Shown here: piece by piece, positions 1-11,114 of the stretch | Layout: the number at the start of each line of letters is the position of its first letter | Position numbering within the stretch: the first letter of the stretch is position 1 | Assembly (NCBI GenBank): GCA_035772735.1 | Contig: JASDFA010000016.1 | Span: 141,868,501 to 141,932,500, forward strand | Origin: Datura wrightii | Taxonomy: Eukaryota > Streptophyta > Magnoliopsida > Solanales > Solanaceae | Reading direction: 5' to 3' | DNA: 64,000 bases | Notes under the pieces: generated by a model | Database searches by the model: none | Told to the model about the DNA's origin: nothing | What the model saw: only the letters and a program-made list of their open reading frames with translations | Program-made: the position numbers and the translations under genes

Positions 1-29
1 TCTATGGGATTTTAACCCAATGCATGAAT
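1..29 (+). mobile_element. Element D 5' LTR, left fragment
   Basis: These bases match 39094-39122 inside D's 3' LTR almost base for base, and the match resumes at 9476 after E1. This is therefore the left side of D's 5' LTR, cut by E1. By alignment with the 2200-bp 3' LTR, about 750 bp of the 5' LTR lies left of the window. Confidence 0.9.
25..29. repeat. E1 target-site duplication (left), TGAAT
   Basis: TGAAT directly precedes the E1 5' LTR and is repeated at 9471-9475. The uninterrupted site is visible at 39118-39122 in D's own 3' LTR. Confidence 0.93.
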
Positions 30-185
30 TGTTACACCCTGTAAGTTTCTAACATTTAGTCGGCCTATTCGTACGTTAGTTAAGAGTTTTAGAATTCAAT
101 ACGTACAAGGTAGTGCCCGAGGACAGGTTGAATGAGTACGGGGATAGGATTGCGGGGGAGAAGCCCGGGCCAGCTGCCCAAAGGG

Positions 186-284
186 CAACATGGCACGGAC
201 CTTGCTCCTCCATGTTGGGCCTTGTAAAATAGTGCATTGGGGTCTGTGCCACATTGCCCTGTCCATCGCCTCAAGTATATATAT
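186..284 (+). promoter_or_regulatory. E1 5' LTR promoter: inverted-repeat block plus TATA box
   Basis: A GC-rich block (186-262) contains GGCACGG and CTGTGCCAC half-sites in inverted order around ATGTTGGGCC. TATATATA follows at 276-284. The 3' LTR repeats the arrangement at 7492-7600 with ACGTGCCAC, GACACGTTGG and CGTGCCAC better preserved. The same order (block, then TATA) is seen in E2, A and B LTRs. Promoter use is inferred. Confidence 0.6.
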
Positions 285-1741
285 GTTCCCTCCTTGGATT
301 TTATTTCATTTCACAATATCTTTGGCCAGTAGAGGAAAAGACGGACCAACTAATAGGAAATCTTCCGTTTAAGCTACGAATCACTACCCGAATTCAAATT
401 AACTTCGGGTATTGAAGTATAAAGCTTTGAGGAGCATTACTACGAAGTAAGTTTCGCGAAATTCGCCTGGTGAATCATCGCCCCGCCGAGCTAAAGTTAT
501 TGGAATTGCTCCAAACTAATGTCAATACGATCATAGGCTCAAAGTAAACATTTTTCCCTTCTAGACTTTCGAGAAATAACGAGTTTTCGACCATGTTTCT
601 TGAAGTTGAAATATAGTTGATATTTATATATAAAATTTTACTTTTTGCCAAATTTAGTGTTAAAACTAGTCTTATCTTTCCAGTAACATGATTTCAGTTT
701 GGAAGAGCTGTTGAATACGAATTGGAACTTATCAGTAAATCAGAAACCGACAATAGAGGTATGTTAAGGAAGCTTCCTTCGGCAAGTTAGTTTCTATGGT
801 ACTGTAACTCAGTCTAAATCCCAGTAAGAGATTCAGAAGTACATAATCATGAATAGTAGTTTTTATTAGCTAAGGCTAGTATTCTACGATGTGTTGGGAT
901 TTGCCTATATAGCCCTCCATGACCAACCCCAGAGTTACTAGCTATGTCGACGCCCGCCAGGGGCAAGATGACATCGCTCCAGAAAGAGCGTCATGCCATC
1001 CATGAGGGACGAAGATGGGGTCCTAGGTCCTCATAGAGTCCATTCCATGGCTGGACTATTATATATACTCCGTATCGGCACAACACCCCCGATGAGCCTG
1101 GTGCCGGGGTGCAGATATCAGGAGTCCACTGGATTCAGACACAGCTATAGTCAGGAGCCGAGCGGGCTCAGTTGCAGACCCAGGGGACTGGACGGATGGC
1201 CATAGCTACCAGTATGACCCGTTATGACCTGGATAGGGGTATATAGATTAACGTGTACTCACCAGGGCTTTTGGGGGCCCAAGGTGGGATGTTCTGTACT
1301 AGTTGTACCTTTCGACTTATGGGGGCCAGATAAGGTTCTTGCTTGCTTTAGTTATTGTTAGACTAAATAATAGAAACCCAACTGTTCAGGTAGGACTTCT
1401 ATCTCCTTTCTTTCAGTCATTTCAGCTTTATCTTTACTACTCAGTTATCAACAGTTATGGCCTTACATATTCAGTACCTATTGTACTGGCGCCCTTTCTG
1501 GGGTGTTGCATTACTTGCCTGCAGGTACTGATAGACGAGGAACAGGCCCCCCATAGCTTTTAGCCAGCATCATCAGAACTGTTAGCTCCTTGTCGACCCT
1601 GTCCCGACCATCATATTATTCCTAGAGGCTTGCAGATTGTATCTATTTCCCTTTGGTTAGATGTTATTGGCTGGGTGGGGCCTATATGTGTTTTAGTTTA
1701 TGTGCTGGTCATGTGGGGCCTTGTTCAGCTGATAGATTAGC

Positions 1742-1897
1742 GGCCTTGTCGGCCATAGGTTGGTGTAGCTCTGGATTTACTTTACAGTCATAACTAGACA
1801 TCATGGTGGTCTTGTTGGCCTGCATAGGACTCCCTGCTACTATGTGTTTCTGGTTAGCTATTTTCTTGTGACAGGTGGCTATAAGGCCTTGTCGGCC
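1742..1897 (+). promoter_or_regulatory. Paired UUGUC stem-loops in E1 5' LTR
   Basis: GGCCTTGTCGGCC occurs at 1742-1754 and 1885-1897, each able to form a 4-bp GGCC stem with a TTGTC loop. A degenerate copy lies near 1806-1818. The 3' LTR carries the same pair at 9161-9173 and 9304-9316. The element lies in the likely transcribed part of the LTR; its role is unknown. Confidence 0.5.
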
Positions 1898-2051
1898 AGG
1901 GGTTGTGTTTACAACCGAGATATAGCTCGTTATTTTCTTGATTTCATAGTTAGTATTATCCCTACACTAGGAGTGCTTAGGCTCAGTCAGCTCAGTCAGA
2001 TCCCAGTAGGGCACCATGTGCTAGTCATGCCTCCCAAGGTGGAGTGTGACA

Positions 2052-2264
2052 AACTTGGTATTAGAGCAGGTCGTATCCCAGGGAGTCTGCAAGCTGTGCT
2101 AAGTAGTGTCTTATCTATGGATGTGTTGTGCACCACATACTATAGGCAGGAGGCTGCGAGGCATGATAGGATGGTTACTCTTTCTTCTTATCCAGTCGTG
2201 CGATAGAGATGTACGGTATAGGGTTGAATCCCTAAGCTTACCATATTCTTTTATCTACAGAGAA
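2052..2264 (+). other. E1 primer binding site and gag leader
   Basis: TGGTATTAGAGC at 2056-2067 is the initiator-Met tRNA primer site with one change from TGGTATCAGAGC, 4 bases after the LTR. The leader ends with a pyrimidine-rich stretch and TATCTACAG at about 2252-2260, four bases before the gag ATG. This resembles a 3' splice site. Confidence 0.8.
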
Positions 2265-3462
2265 ATGGAAGATCTGCGACACCTTACGACTGGCAGGAGA
2301 TTAGATGTAGTAGTAGGAGAGGGCACTAGCAGGGTGCCTCAGCCAGAGTCATCCCAATCTAAGGGTGACAGGGAGGCTTTATCTCGGTCTCCCCAGCACT
2401 CTTCACCACGTCAGGATCCGCTCGAAGTGGAAAATGTGACAGCACCGCCTCCAGCAGTCTCTATACTAGTACCATCAGATCAGGAGGTTAGGAGTGCTAT
2501 AGTTATGTTAGCTTAGATGATGGCCGCACAGCATCAGCTCGTAGTACCGGTCGTTGCAGAATCTTCAGGAGGGCCTGGTAGTTCGATGGTCCGAGTGTTT
2601 CTTGCACTGAGTCCCCCGCAATTCACAGGGACAGATCAGGATGAAGACCCTCAGGATTTTCTAGACCAGTTGCAGCAATTTTTTAGGGTAATGCATGCCA
2701 CCCCCGCAAAATCAGTGGAGTTAGTAGTATTTCGGTTGTGGGACATTGAAGTACTATGGTACAAAAGTTGGGAGAGGTCCCGAGGAAGAGATGTTCCCCC
2801 TCCGACCTATCCCAGTTTCTCCGAGGCCTTCTTAGACCATTATCTGCCACGGGAGATTCGCCAGGCCAGGGTAGATCAATATTTGCCTTTGGAGCAAGGT
2901 TCAATGAGTGTTTGAGAATATTCTATGAGGTTTTGATTCCTTAGCCTAATATGCACCGACCGTTGTGGATACCATGCCAGTCAGGGTGCATCGGTTTATC
3001 ATGGGGCTGAATTCAGAATATGTGGAGACCGAATCACAGCTACTTTGCAAGAGGACATGGATATTGCTCATGTATAGGAATTCGCCAAGAATATTGAGGG
3101 GATCTGGCAGCGACAGCGAGGCATAGAGAGGGAAAGTTAGGAGCAGCACCGCAGGAATAGACCTATTGATATGCAGACAGAGTCCCAAGGTGGACCCAGA
3201 ACATGATTATTAGATAGACCACCTAGGACCCCACCTCCATAACAGCAGCGGGGAAGCAGGTTTGGTTCTCGAGGACAGCCGGGGCCCGGCTAGAGCTCAC
3301 GGTCAACAGGATCACAACAGTAGAGGGGGTCGGAGCAAAGCAGATTTACTATACCACTTTGCCCTGTTTGCAGCCACCGCTATTCTAGGGCATGCAGGTA
3401 TGGTTCTACGGCATGTTATGCATGTGGACAAGAGGGTCATCAGATGAGGGACTGTCAGGCTC
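2265..3462 (+). pseudogene. gag: E1 gag (capsid/nucleocapsid), broken
   Basis: Gag forms the particle that packages element RNA. ATG at 2265 follows an acceptor-like motif, and E2's gag starts at the matching place. Capsid-like text includes FTGTDQDEDPQDFLDQLQQF (about 2620-2680) and WERSRGRDV. A CCHC zinc knuckle (C-X2-C-X4-H-X4-C) lies at 3414-3455. Breaks: TAG at 2514-2516 where E2 reads CAG (Gln); TGA at 2913-2915 where E2 reads Arg; a one-base shift near 2930; further frame disturbance to about 3440. The product would be truncated and non-functional. Confidence 0.85.
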
Positions 3463-4050
3463 GAGGTCAGATTGATCGGGACCGGCAGGACAAACCTTTA
3501 GTAGGGTCACACGCCCCAGCATCTCCAGCAGGGGGTAGGCCCTCAGCTTCATCCATTAGAGGCCGAGGTAGGTCAGTGGCCTCCAGTTCAGGTACCAGTC
3601 CAGATCGTACATATGCTTTACCAGGGCGACAGGAGTCAGAGTCATCGCCGGATGTTGTGACAAGTATGCTGGACATTTGCTCTCATTCTTTATATGCTTT
3701 AACAAACCTAGGTTCCACTTTATCTTATGTTACCCCATTAGTGGCTCAGAAGTTCGGTATTACGCCGAAATTTCTTCGGCGACATTTTTCAGTGTCTACT
3801 CCCGTCGGTGATTCCCTTATAGCTAAAAGGGTTTACCGAGGGTGTACAGTAGAGGTCGTTGGTCGCCAGACTTTAGAAAATTTGGTAGAATTATAGATGG
3901 TTGATTTTGATGCAATTATGGGTATGGATTGGCTAGCTCCATGTTATGACAATGTAGAATATTGGACCAAGATTGTCCGATTTCACTTTCCTGGGGAGGC
4001 AGTACGGAAGTGGAAGGGTAGTGCGGCTACATCGAAAGGTAGGTTTATTT
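3463..4050 (+). pseudogene. E1 aspartic protease region, broken
   Basis: The pepsin-like retroviral protease normally cleaves the Gag-Pol polyprotein. The region after the zinc knuckle runs in frame to TAG at 3894-3896 (E2 has GAG there) and then to MGMDW. The active-site segment reads T-N-L-G-S-T around 3702-3716, whereas E2 reads I-D-P-G-S-S: the catalytic Asp codon is AAC (Asn) at 3705-3707 and the following Pro is Leu. The protease would be inactive even without the stop. Confidence 0.8.
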
Positions 4051-5520
4051 CCTATCTTCGGGCGATAAAATTGATAGCAAAGGGATGCATTTATCATATT
4101 ATTAGATTTCAAGATGTTCAAGAAGAATCTCCGATTCTTCAGTCCATTCCAGTAGTCAATGAATTTTCAGATGTATTTCCAGATCAGCTACCTTGCATTC
4201 CCCTAGAACGGGAAATCGATTTTGCAATTGATTTATTACCAGGTACTCAGCCCATATCTATTCCTTCGTACCGAATGGCTCCTGCTAAGCTCAGAGAGTT
4301 AAATGAACAGTTGAAAGATCTGCTAGATAAAGGCTTCATCAGGCCGAGTACTTCCCCGTGGGGAGCACCAGTCCCATTTGTGAGAAAGAAGGATGGCTCT
4401 CTCCGTATGTGTATAGATCATTGACAGCTGAATAAAGCCACTATCAACAATAAGTACCTGCTTCCCAGAATAGATCATTTGTTTGATCAGTTACATGGGG
4501 CAAAATATTTATCCAAAATTGACTTATGGTCAGGGTGCCATCAGGTCCGGGTTCATGAGAGGGATATTCCGAAAACCGCTTTCAAGACCAGATATGGCCA
4601 TTTTGAGTTCCTAGTCATGTCTTTTGGACAGACGAATGCTCCGGCGGTGTTCATGGACTTGATGAATAGCATCTTTAGGCCGTATCAGGACCTGTTTGTG
4701 ATAGTATTTATTGATGATATTCTGGTACACTCCCGCTCAGAGGCAGATCACTGGGATCACCTACGGACAGTACTCCAGACTCTCAAGAATCGCCAGCTGT
4801 ATGCGAAGTTTTCTAAATGTGAATTCTGGCTTAATTTAGTAGCCTTTTTGGTCCACATTGTGTCAAATGACGGCATTTAGGTGGACTCACAGAAAATTGA
4901 AGTAGTAAAGACATGGCCTAGACCTACCACCTCGACCCAGGTACGTAGTTTCCTGGGGTTAGTCGGGTATTACAAGAGGTTCATGGAAGGATTTTATACC
5001 TTAGCAGCACCTTTGACCAAGTTAACTCAGAAAGCAGTCAAATTTCACTGGACTGAAGCATGTGAATAGAGTTTTCAGGAATTGAAAAACAAACTGACCT
5101 CGGCACCAGTATTAGCCTTATCAGAAGGATCAGAGGGTTATGCGGTATACTGCGATGCTTCAAGCGTCGGGTTGGGATGTGTTCTGATGCAACATGGTAA
5201 AGTAATTGCTTATGCTTCCAGACAACTGAAGAAGCATGAAAAGAACTATCCCACCCATGACCTGGAATTAGCCGCGGTGATTCATGCCTTGAAAATATGG
5301 AGGCACTATCTGTATGGCGTTCATGTAGACATTTTCACTGATCATAAGAGTCTCTAGTATATTTTCACACAGAAAGAGTTGATTCTATGACAGCATCGCT
5401 AGTTGGAGTTGTTGAATGACTATGATGTCAATATTTTATACCACCCAGGGAAAGCCAATGTCATAGTGGATACCCTCAGCTGTAAATCCATGGGGAGTTT
5501 AGTACACCTGAAGATAGGAC
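4051..5520 (+). pseudogene. E1 reverse transcriptase and RNase H, broken
   Basis: RT motifs are clear: the SPWGAPV block near 4355, and the FIDD catalytic box at 4707-4718 followed by ILVHSRSE. RNase H follows with YCDASSVGLG (about 5149-5178), ELAAV and FTDHKSL. Stops interrupt at 4422-4424 (TGA; Arg in E2), 4878-4880 (TAG; Gln), 5067-5069 (TAG; Gln), 5355-5357 (TAG; Gln) and two more near 5388-5402. Most are single C-to-T or G-to-A changes from the E2 codon. Catalytic aspartates are retained, but no long product is possible. Confidence 0.88.
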
Positions 5521-7054
5521 AATGAGAACTAGATCGAGAATTACATCAGTTAGCCAGTTTGGCCATCCATATAATAGATTCAAGAAACAGTGGAGCAGTA
5601 ACTCAGAATACGGCAATATCGTCGTTAGCTGTGAAAGTGAAAGAACGACAGTACGATGACCTTAATCTGGTTCAACTCAAAGAAAAGGTTCAGCAAGGGG
5701 GAGTTACAGATTTCTTGGTAACCGAAGAAGGAGTTTTGAAATATAGGGATCGCCTCTGTGTTCCAGACGCAGCAGGACTTCGCCGGCAAATTATGGGCGA
5801 GGTGCATTATTCCCGTTACTCTCTTCATCCGAGTTCAACAAAGATGTATCATGATATAAAAGAGATTTGCTGGTGGCCGGGAATGAAAAAGAAGATAGCA
5901 GAATTTCTAGCTCAATGTCCTAATGCCAACAGGTGAAAGCTGAACATCAGAAACCCGGTGGACTGACACAAGAAATAGTAGTGCCTATGTGGAAATGGGA
6001 AGCGATTAATATGGATTTTGTGATAGGGTTACCTTGTACCAGGCGTAAATTTGATTCTATTTAGGTCATCATTGATAGGTTGACAAAGTCAGCCCATTTT
6101 CTGTCAGTCAGGGCTACTTTCTCAGCCAAGGATTACGCTGAATTGTATATCAGAGAAATAGTCAGATTACATGGTGTCCCAGTATCTATCATTTCTGACA
6201 GGGGAGCACAATTCACACCTAGATTCTGGCAGTCTTTCCAAAAAGGTTTGGGAACCCAGGATAATCTAAGTACAGCATTCCACCCTCAGACAGATGGGCA
6301 GGCCGAACGTACCATTCAAGCGCTCGAGGATATGTTACGATCGTGTGTACTGGATTTTGGAGGTAGCTGGGATGAACACTTGCCGCTCATTGAGTTTGCC
6401 TACACTAACAGCTACCATTCAGCGATTCAAATGGGGCCTTATAAAGCTTTATACGGGCAAAAATGTAGGTCCCCAGTTGGCTGGTTCAAAGTGGGAGAAT
6501 CAGGGTTAATTGGGCTAGATATAATTCATCAATCAGAAGATAAAGTGAAGCTTATCATAGAACGTCTGCTGACAGCTCAGAGCCGCCAAAAATCTTACGT
6601 TGACATGCGGTGTAGAAACCTGGAGTTTAGTGTAGGTGACTGGGTATTTTTTAAAGTCTCGCCGATGAAAGGAGTGATGAGGTTTGGAAAAAAGGGTAAG
6701 CTCAGCCTGAGATTTATTGGGCCATATCGGATCTTCCGGAGAATAGGTCAGGTGGCATACGAGCTAGATTTTCCTGTAGAATTAGAATCCACTCATCTAA
6801 TTTTCCATGTATCGATGCTACGAAAGTGCATAGGGGATCCATCCCAAGTTGTGCCAGTTGAGGAAGTCCAAGTTACTAAGGAATTAACCTATGAAGAGGT
6901 TCCAGTAGCTATACTAGATCGGCAGGTTCGCAGGTTAAGAACTAAAGATGTTGCCTCTGTTAACGTATTATAGAGGCTCAAGAACATAGAGGAAATGACT
7001 TGGGAAGCTGAGAACGACATGAAATCTAGATATCCCCATTTGTTCCAGGCTTAG
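5521..7054 (+). pseudogene. E1 integrase and chromodomain-like tail, broken
   Basis: Integrase inserts the cDNA into the genome. The zinc-binding N-terminus (HYSRYSLHP ... WWPG ... CPNA) spans about 5800-5935. A one-base deletion near 5925 shifts the frame, and TAG at 6063-6065 replaces Trp. The catalytic triad is visible: Asp 6074-6076, Asp 6197-6199, Glu 6305-6307. The tail holds the GPYRIFRRIG block and a Tekay-type chromodomain-like end (EEMTWEAENDMKSRYPHLF) after a TAG at 6971-6973 where Trp is expected. The open stretch 6080-6973 (297 codons) is the longest surviving piece of E1. Confidence 0.88.
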
Positions 7055-7334
7055 CTCAAGCCGTGCAATTAAGGTACCTTTAGTATTTCAGTTATGGCTT
7101 TATGATTTGTGTGTTGTGTACAACTTAATTGACTAAGATCTTATTATGAAAAAAAAATGTGATAGTATTGTATGAAGTGTCTGTACTGGACTTTTCTGCG
7201 TTTCAGGATTTTTGGATAGTCTATATTACAGCGGAGACTCTGTCAAATTTTTTTCCAAAATGAGTAATTGCAAGGTTAAGGTTTTGGTAAGTAGAAGTTA
7301 ACATTCAAGGAAGAATGTTCTTAAAGGGGGAGGA
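7055..7334 (+). other. E1 3' untranslated region and polypurine tract
   Basis: No gene is visible. An imperfect inverted repeat ACATTCAAGG/AAGAATGTTC (7301-7320) is followed by the polypurine tract AAAGGGGGAGGA (7323-7334), which touches the 3' LTR. This is where plus-strand DNA synthesis would start. Confidence 0.85.
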
Positions 7335-9470
7335 TGTTACACCCCGTAAGTTTCTAACATTTAGTCGGCCTATTCGTACGTTAGTTAAGAGTTTTAGAAT
7401 TCAATACGTATGGGGTAGGGCCCGAGGACAGGTTAAATAAGTACGGGGACGGGACTGCATGGGAGATGGCCGGGCCAGCAACCCAAAGGGCTAACGTGCC
7501 ACGACCTTGCTCCTCAGTGTTGGGCCCCGTGGCATGCCCGTAAAATGACACGTTGGGGTCCGTGCCACATTTCCCTGTCCGCCGCCTCAAGTATATATAT
7601 GTTCCCTCCTTGTATTTTATTTCATTTCACAGTATCTTCGACCAGCACAGGGAGAAGACGAACCAACTAATAGGAAATCTTCTGTTTAAGCTACGAATCG
7701 CTACCCAAATTCAAATTAACTTCGGGTATTGAAGTATAAAGATGCGAGGAGCATTACAATGGAGTTAGTTTCGCAAAATTTCCTTGGTGAATTGTCAGCT
7801 CGCCGAGCTAAAGTTATTGGAATTGCTCCAAACTAATGTCAATACGATCACAGGCTTAAAGTAAGCATTTTCCACTTCTAGACTTTTGAGAAATAACAAG
7901 TTTTCGACTGTGTTGTGTGAAGTTGAAGTATAGTTAATATTATAAAGTTTTCCTTTTTACCAAATTTAGTGTTAAAACTAGTCCTATCTTTCCAGTAACA
8001 CGATTTCAATTGGGAATAGCTGTTGAATACGGATTGGAACTTATCAGTTAATCAGAAACCGACAATTGAGGTATCTTAAGGCAGCTTCCTTTGGCAAGTT
8101 AGTTTTTATGGTATTGTAACTCAGTCTAAATCCTGGTAAGAGAATCAGAAGTACGTAGTCATGAATAGTTGTTGTTATTAGTTGAGGCTAGTATTCTACG
8201 TTGTGTTGGGATTTGCCTATATAGCCCTCCATGACCAACCCCAGGGTTATTAGCTGTGTCGACCCCCACCAGGGGTGAGATGACGTCGCTACAGAAAGAG
8301 CGGCATGCCATCTGCGAGGGATGAAGATGGGGTCCCAGGTCCTCATAGAGTCCATTCCATGGCTGGACTATTATATATACGATGTATCAGCACCACACCC
8401 CGACTATCCTGGTGCCCGGGGTATAGATATCAGGAGTCCACTGGACTCAGACACAGCTATAGTTAGGAGTCGAGCAGGCTCAGTTGCAGACCCATGGGAC
8501 TGGCAGGATGGCTATAGCTACCAGTATGACCCGTTATGACCTGGATAGGGGTATATAGATTGATGTGTACTCACCAGGGCTTATGGGGGCCCCAGGTGGG
8601 ATGTTCCGTCCTAGTTGTACCTTCCGGCTTATGGGGGCCAGGTAAGGTTCTTGTTTTCTTTAGTTATTGGTAGACTAAAGCACGGAAAACTCCATGAGAT
8701 GCGTCTTAGGCCAGCATGATGAAAGGGGAAGAATAGAAACCAAGTTATTCAGGTATGACTTCTATCTCCTTTCTTTCAGTCATTTCAGCTTTATCTTTAC
8801 TACACAGTTATCTACAGTTATCGCCTTACATATTCAGTACCTGTCTGGAGCCCTTTCTAGGGCGCTGCATTACTTTCCTATAGGTACGGATAAACGAGCA
8901 ACAGGTCCCTCGTAGCTTTCAACCAGCATCATCAGAACAGTTAGCTCCTTTCTTCCAGAGCCTGTAGATAGAAGGTTTACCCCTTTTGACTGTAGATTTT
9001 ATGAGTAGGTCGGGGCCCTGTCCCAACTATCATATTATTCCTAGAGGCTTGCAGATTGTATCTATTTTTCTGTGGTTAGCTTTTATTGGCCGGGTGGGGC
9101 CTATATGTGCTTCAGTTTATGTGCTGGTCATGTGGGTCCTTGTTCAGCTGATAGATTAGTGGCCTTGTCGGCCATAGGTTGGTGTAGCTCTGAATTTACT
9201 TTACAGTCATAACTACACATCATGGTGTTCTTATTGGCCCGCATAGGACTCCCTGTTACTATGTGTTTCTGGTTAGCTATTTTCTTGTGACAGATGGCTA
9301 TAAGGCCTTGTCGGCCTGGGGCTTTGTTTATAGCCGAGATATAGCCCGTTATTTTATTGATTTCAGAGTTAGTATTAGCCTTGCACCATGAGTGCTTAGG
9401 CTTAGTCAGCTCAGTCAGATCCCAATAGGGCACCAGGTGCCAGTCATGCCTCCCAAGGTGGGGTGTGACA
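7335..9470 (+). mobile_element. E1 3' LTR
   Basis: A 2136-bp LTR, TGTTACACC...GTGTGACA, directly after the polypurine tract and followed by TGAAT. The promoter block is at 7492-7600 and stem-loops at 9161-9173 and 9304-9316. Its ORFs are not conserved. Confidence 0.93.
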
Positions 9471-9475
9471 TGAAT
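9471..9475. repeat. E1 target-site duplication (right), TGAAT
   Basis: Second copy of the 5-bp duplication at 25-29. Confidence 0.93.
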
Positions 9476-10904
9476 TTCCTAAGTTTCTACCATGGGTATG
9501 ATCTAAGCATGTTTCTATTATTGAATTATGATTCATAGGCATGTTTTACAATGTTTTCAATTATAAATCACGTTTTCAAATTTTATAATTTATGATGCCC
9601 ATCCATGAAAGTTCATGAAAATTCAGATCAATGATATATGTTCAAGTATGATGAGATATTTAAGATGAAAAGAATGTTTTCAAGTTACTCATGTATATGA
9701 TCATGTTTCAAGTGAATAAAGTATTTTCAAGTTGTTTAAGTATTGGGCAAGCCCATATGTTCAAGTATGATTTATGATTTCATGTCAAATTAGCTTACCA
9801 CATGGTTTTGGAGTCTAGACTTCTAATTAGTTCAGTTTGTGGTATGGTTTGAGCCAATGCTCCTCATGTATGATTTCAGATTTTACATGTACATGATTAT
9901 TCAGTTTCGTCCCTAGACGATGGAGAGCATATGCATATTTTTAGGAGTAGTGTCTAGCACCGAGTAGGCTAAGGGTCAGTCAACCGTATGCCTCAGAACT
10001 ATGAGCCAACGTAGGTATGATTAGATTATTCGGGACCTCCATTGTGAGCTTTCCCCTGCCTCAAGGGGCCTTCAGCTTGATATCGATATCATGGTAGCAC
10101 CCTTAGCCTTGGAAAGGCTTTGGAAAGCTCTACCCACTTGAGTGTGATACTCAGGACCACATAAATTCTATCGTGGTAATGTCGGTTATATGACGAGTCT
10201 CCCATTTTTCCTCATGATTTTAGTTATGCATGTACATCAGTCATGATATTATGTTTTCAGTAGATTTGACCCAACGTTCACTTTTTACTTATTAGTATTA
10301 GTTTTCATGGATCATTTGAATCAGTTATGATATGCAGTTATGTTCAGATCATGATTTCAGAAAATAGCATGCAAGTCTTACTCTCAAAATCTTATCTTGA
10401 TTATGTTTTATAGTATGCATGATTTATTGATTTTACTTACTTAAGCGGTTTTACTTACCTTGCATACTTGGTACATTCCACATACTGACTGTATACTCTA
10501 TGTTGTATCATTTCATGATACAGGCTCTGCTATCCAGACTCAGCCCCATCACTAGCCAGCTTCTGGAGTTAGCATCCAGTCTCAGTTGGTGAGTCCTCAT
10601 CTCCCATAGACCCTCCCTTATCAGTTATCTATACATTTTCAGTTTCAGACTTAGAGAGTTAGTTGGGGTCTTGTCCCATCAACTCATTAGATGTAGAGGC
10701 TTTTCAGACATAGATTGTATTCAGCTTTAGACTCATGTTGTATGTTCAGATTTTATGTTATGCTTAGATTTCTAATATGATTATTATGTTGATCTTTCGT
10801 TTAATTGATTGAGTTAGATATATGTTCATGCCATGGGTCGACTTGGAGTCTCTTAGGACTCCTTGTGCTGTGTCTCGATTTAGGCCCATGATAGGGTCAT
10901 GACA
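9476..10904 (+). mobile_element. Element D 5' LTR, right fragment
   Basis: Aligns with 39123-40544 in D's 3' LTR and ends GTCATGACA, directly followed by a Met-type primer site. No protein-coding content was seen in this 1.4 kb. Confidence 0.92.
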
Positions 10905-11114
10905 AACTTGGTATCAGAGCAATAGGTTTTGAAGTGCTCTAGGGTATCTAAAAGCCACGTTAATTAGAGTCTTTCTCATAGATGTGAAGCACACAACACT
11001 TATGACGAAGAGGCTACAAGACGTTTAGAAAATGTTTCCTTCTTTCATGATCTATTTTGTGCGGTGAAATGTCTCTCTATTCTTCTAACTCATGCTATAC
11101 GTGTTTGCAGAATC
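10905..11114 (+). other. Element D primer binding site and gag leader
   Basis: TGGTATCAGAGC at 10909-10920 is a perfect initiator-Met tRNA primer site. The leader ends GTGTTTGCAG at about 11101-11110, four bases before the gag ATG (11115), which looks like a 3' splice site, as in E1 and E2. Confidence 0.85.

Larger units (their letters stand above)
30..2051 (+). mobile_element. E1 5' LTR
   Basis: A 2022-bp LTR, TGTTACACC...GTGTGACA, immediately followed by the primer site. It aligns with 7335-9470; the 3' copy is about 110 bp longer, mainly because of an extra segment around 8945-9020. It holds a promoter block (186-284) and two GGCC-TTGTC-GGCC stem-loops in its distal half. ORFs within the LTR (for example 1303-1563 and 1844-2206) show no conserved protein and are treated as chance. 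Confidence 0.93.
30..9470 (+). mobile_element. E1: Tekay/Del-like Ty3/gypsy LTR retrotransposon, full length, coding-dead
   Basis: A 9.4-kb element bounded by direct LTRs (30-2051 and 7335-9470) starting TGTTACACC and ending GTGTGACA, flanked by the 5-bp target duplication TGAAT (25-29 and 9471-9475). It has a Met-type primer site, the domain order gag, protease, RT, RNase H, integrase and chromodomain-like tail, and a purine-rich tract before the 3' LTR. Every coding segment is interrupted by stops or frameshifts, so it is non-autonomous now. The two LTRs differ by roughly 10% in sampled stretches, so it is an old insertion. It sits inside D's 5' LTR. The same lineage is represented by E2 on the other strand. 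Confidence 0.95.

Noticed and set aside
1303..2206. ORFs of 86-120 codons inside the E1 5' LTR
   Set aside because: They lie in LTR sequence, are not preserved in the 3' LTR copy and resemble no known protein.
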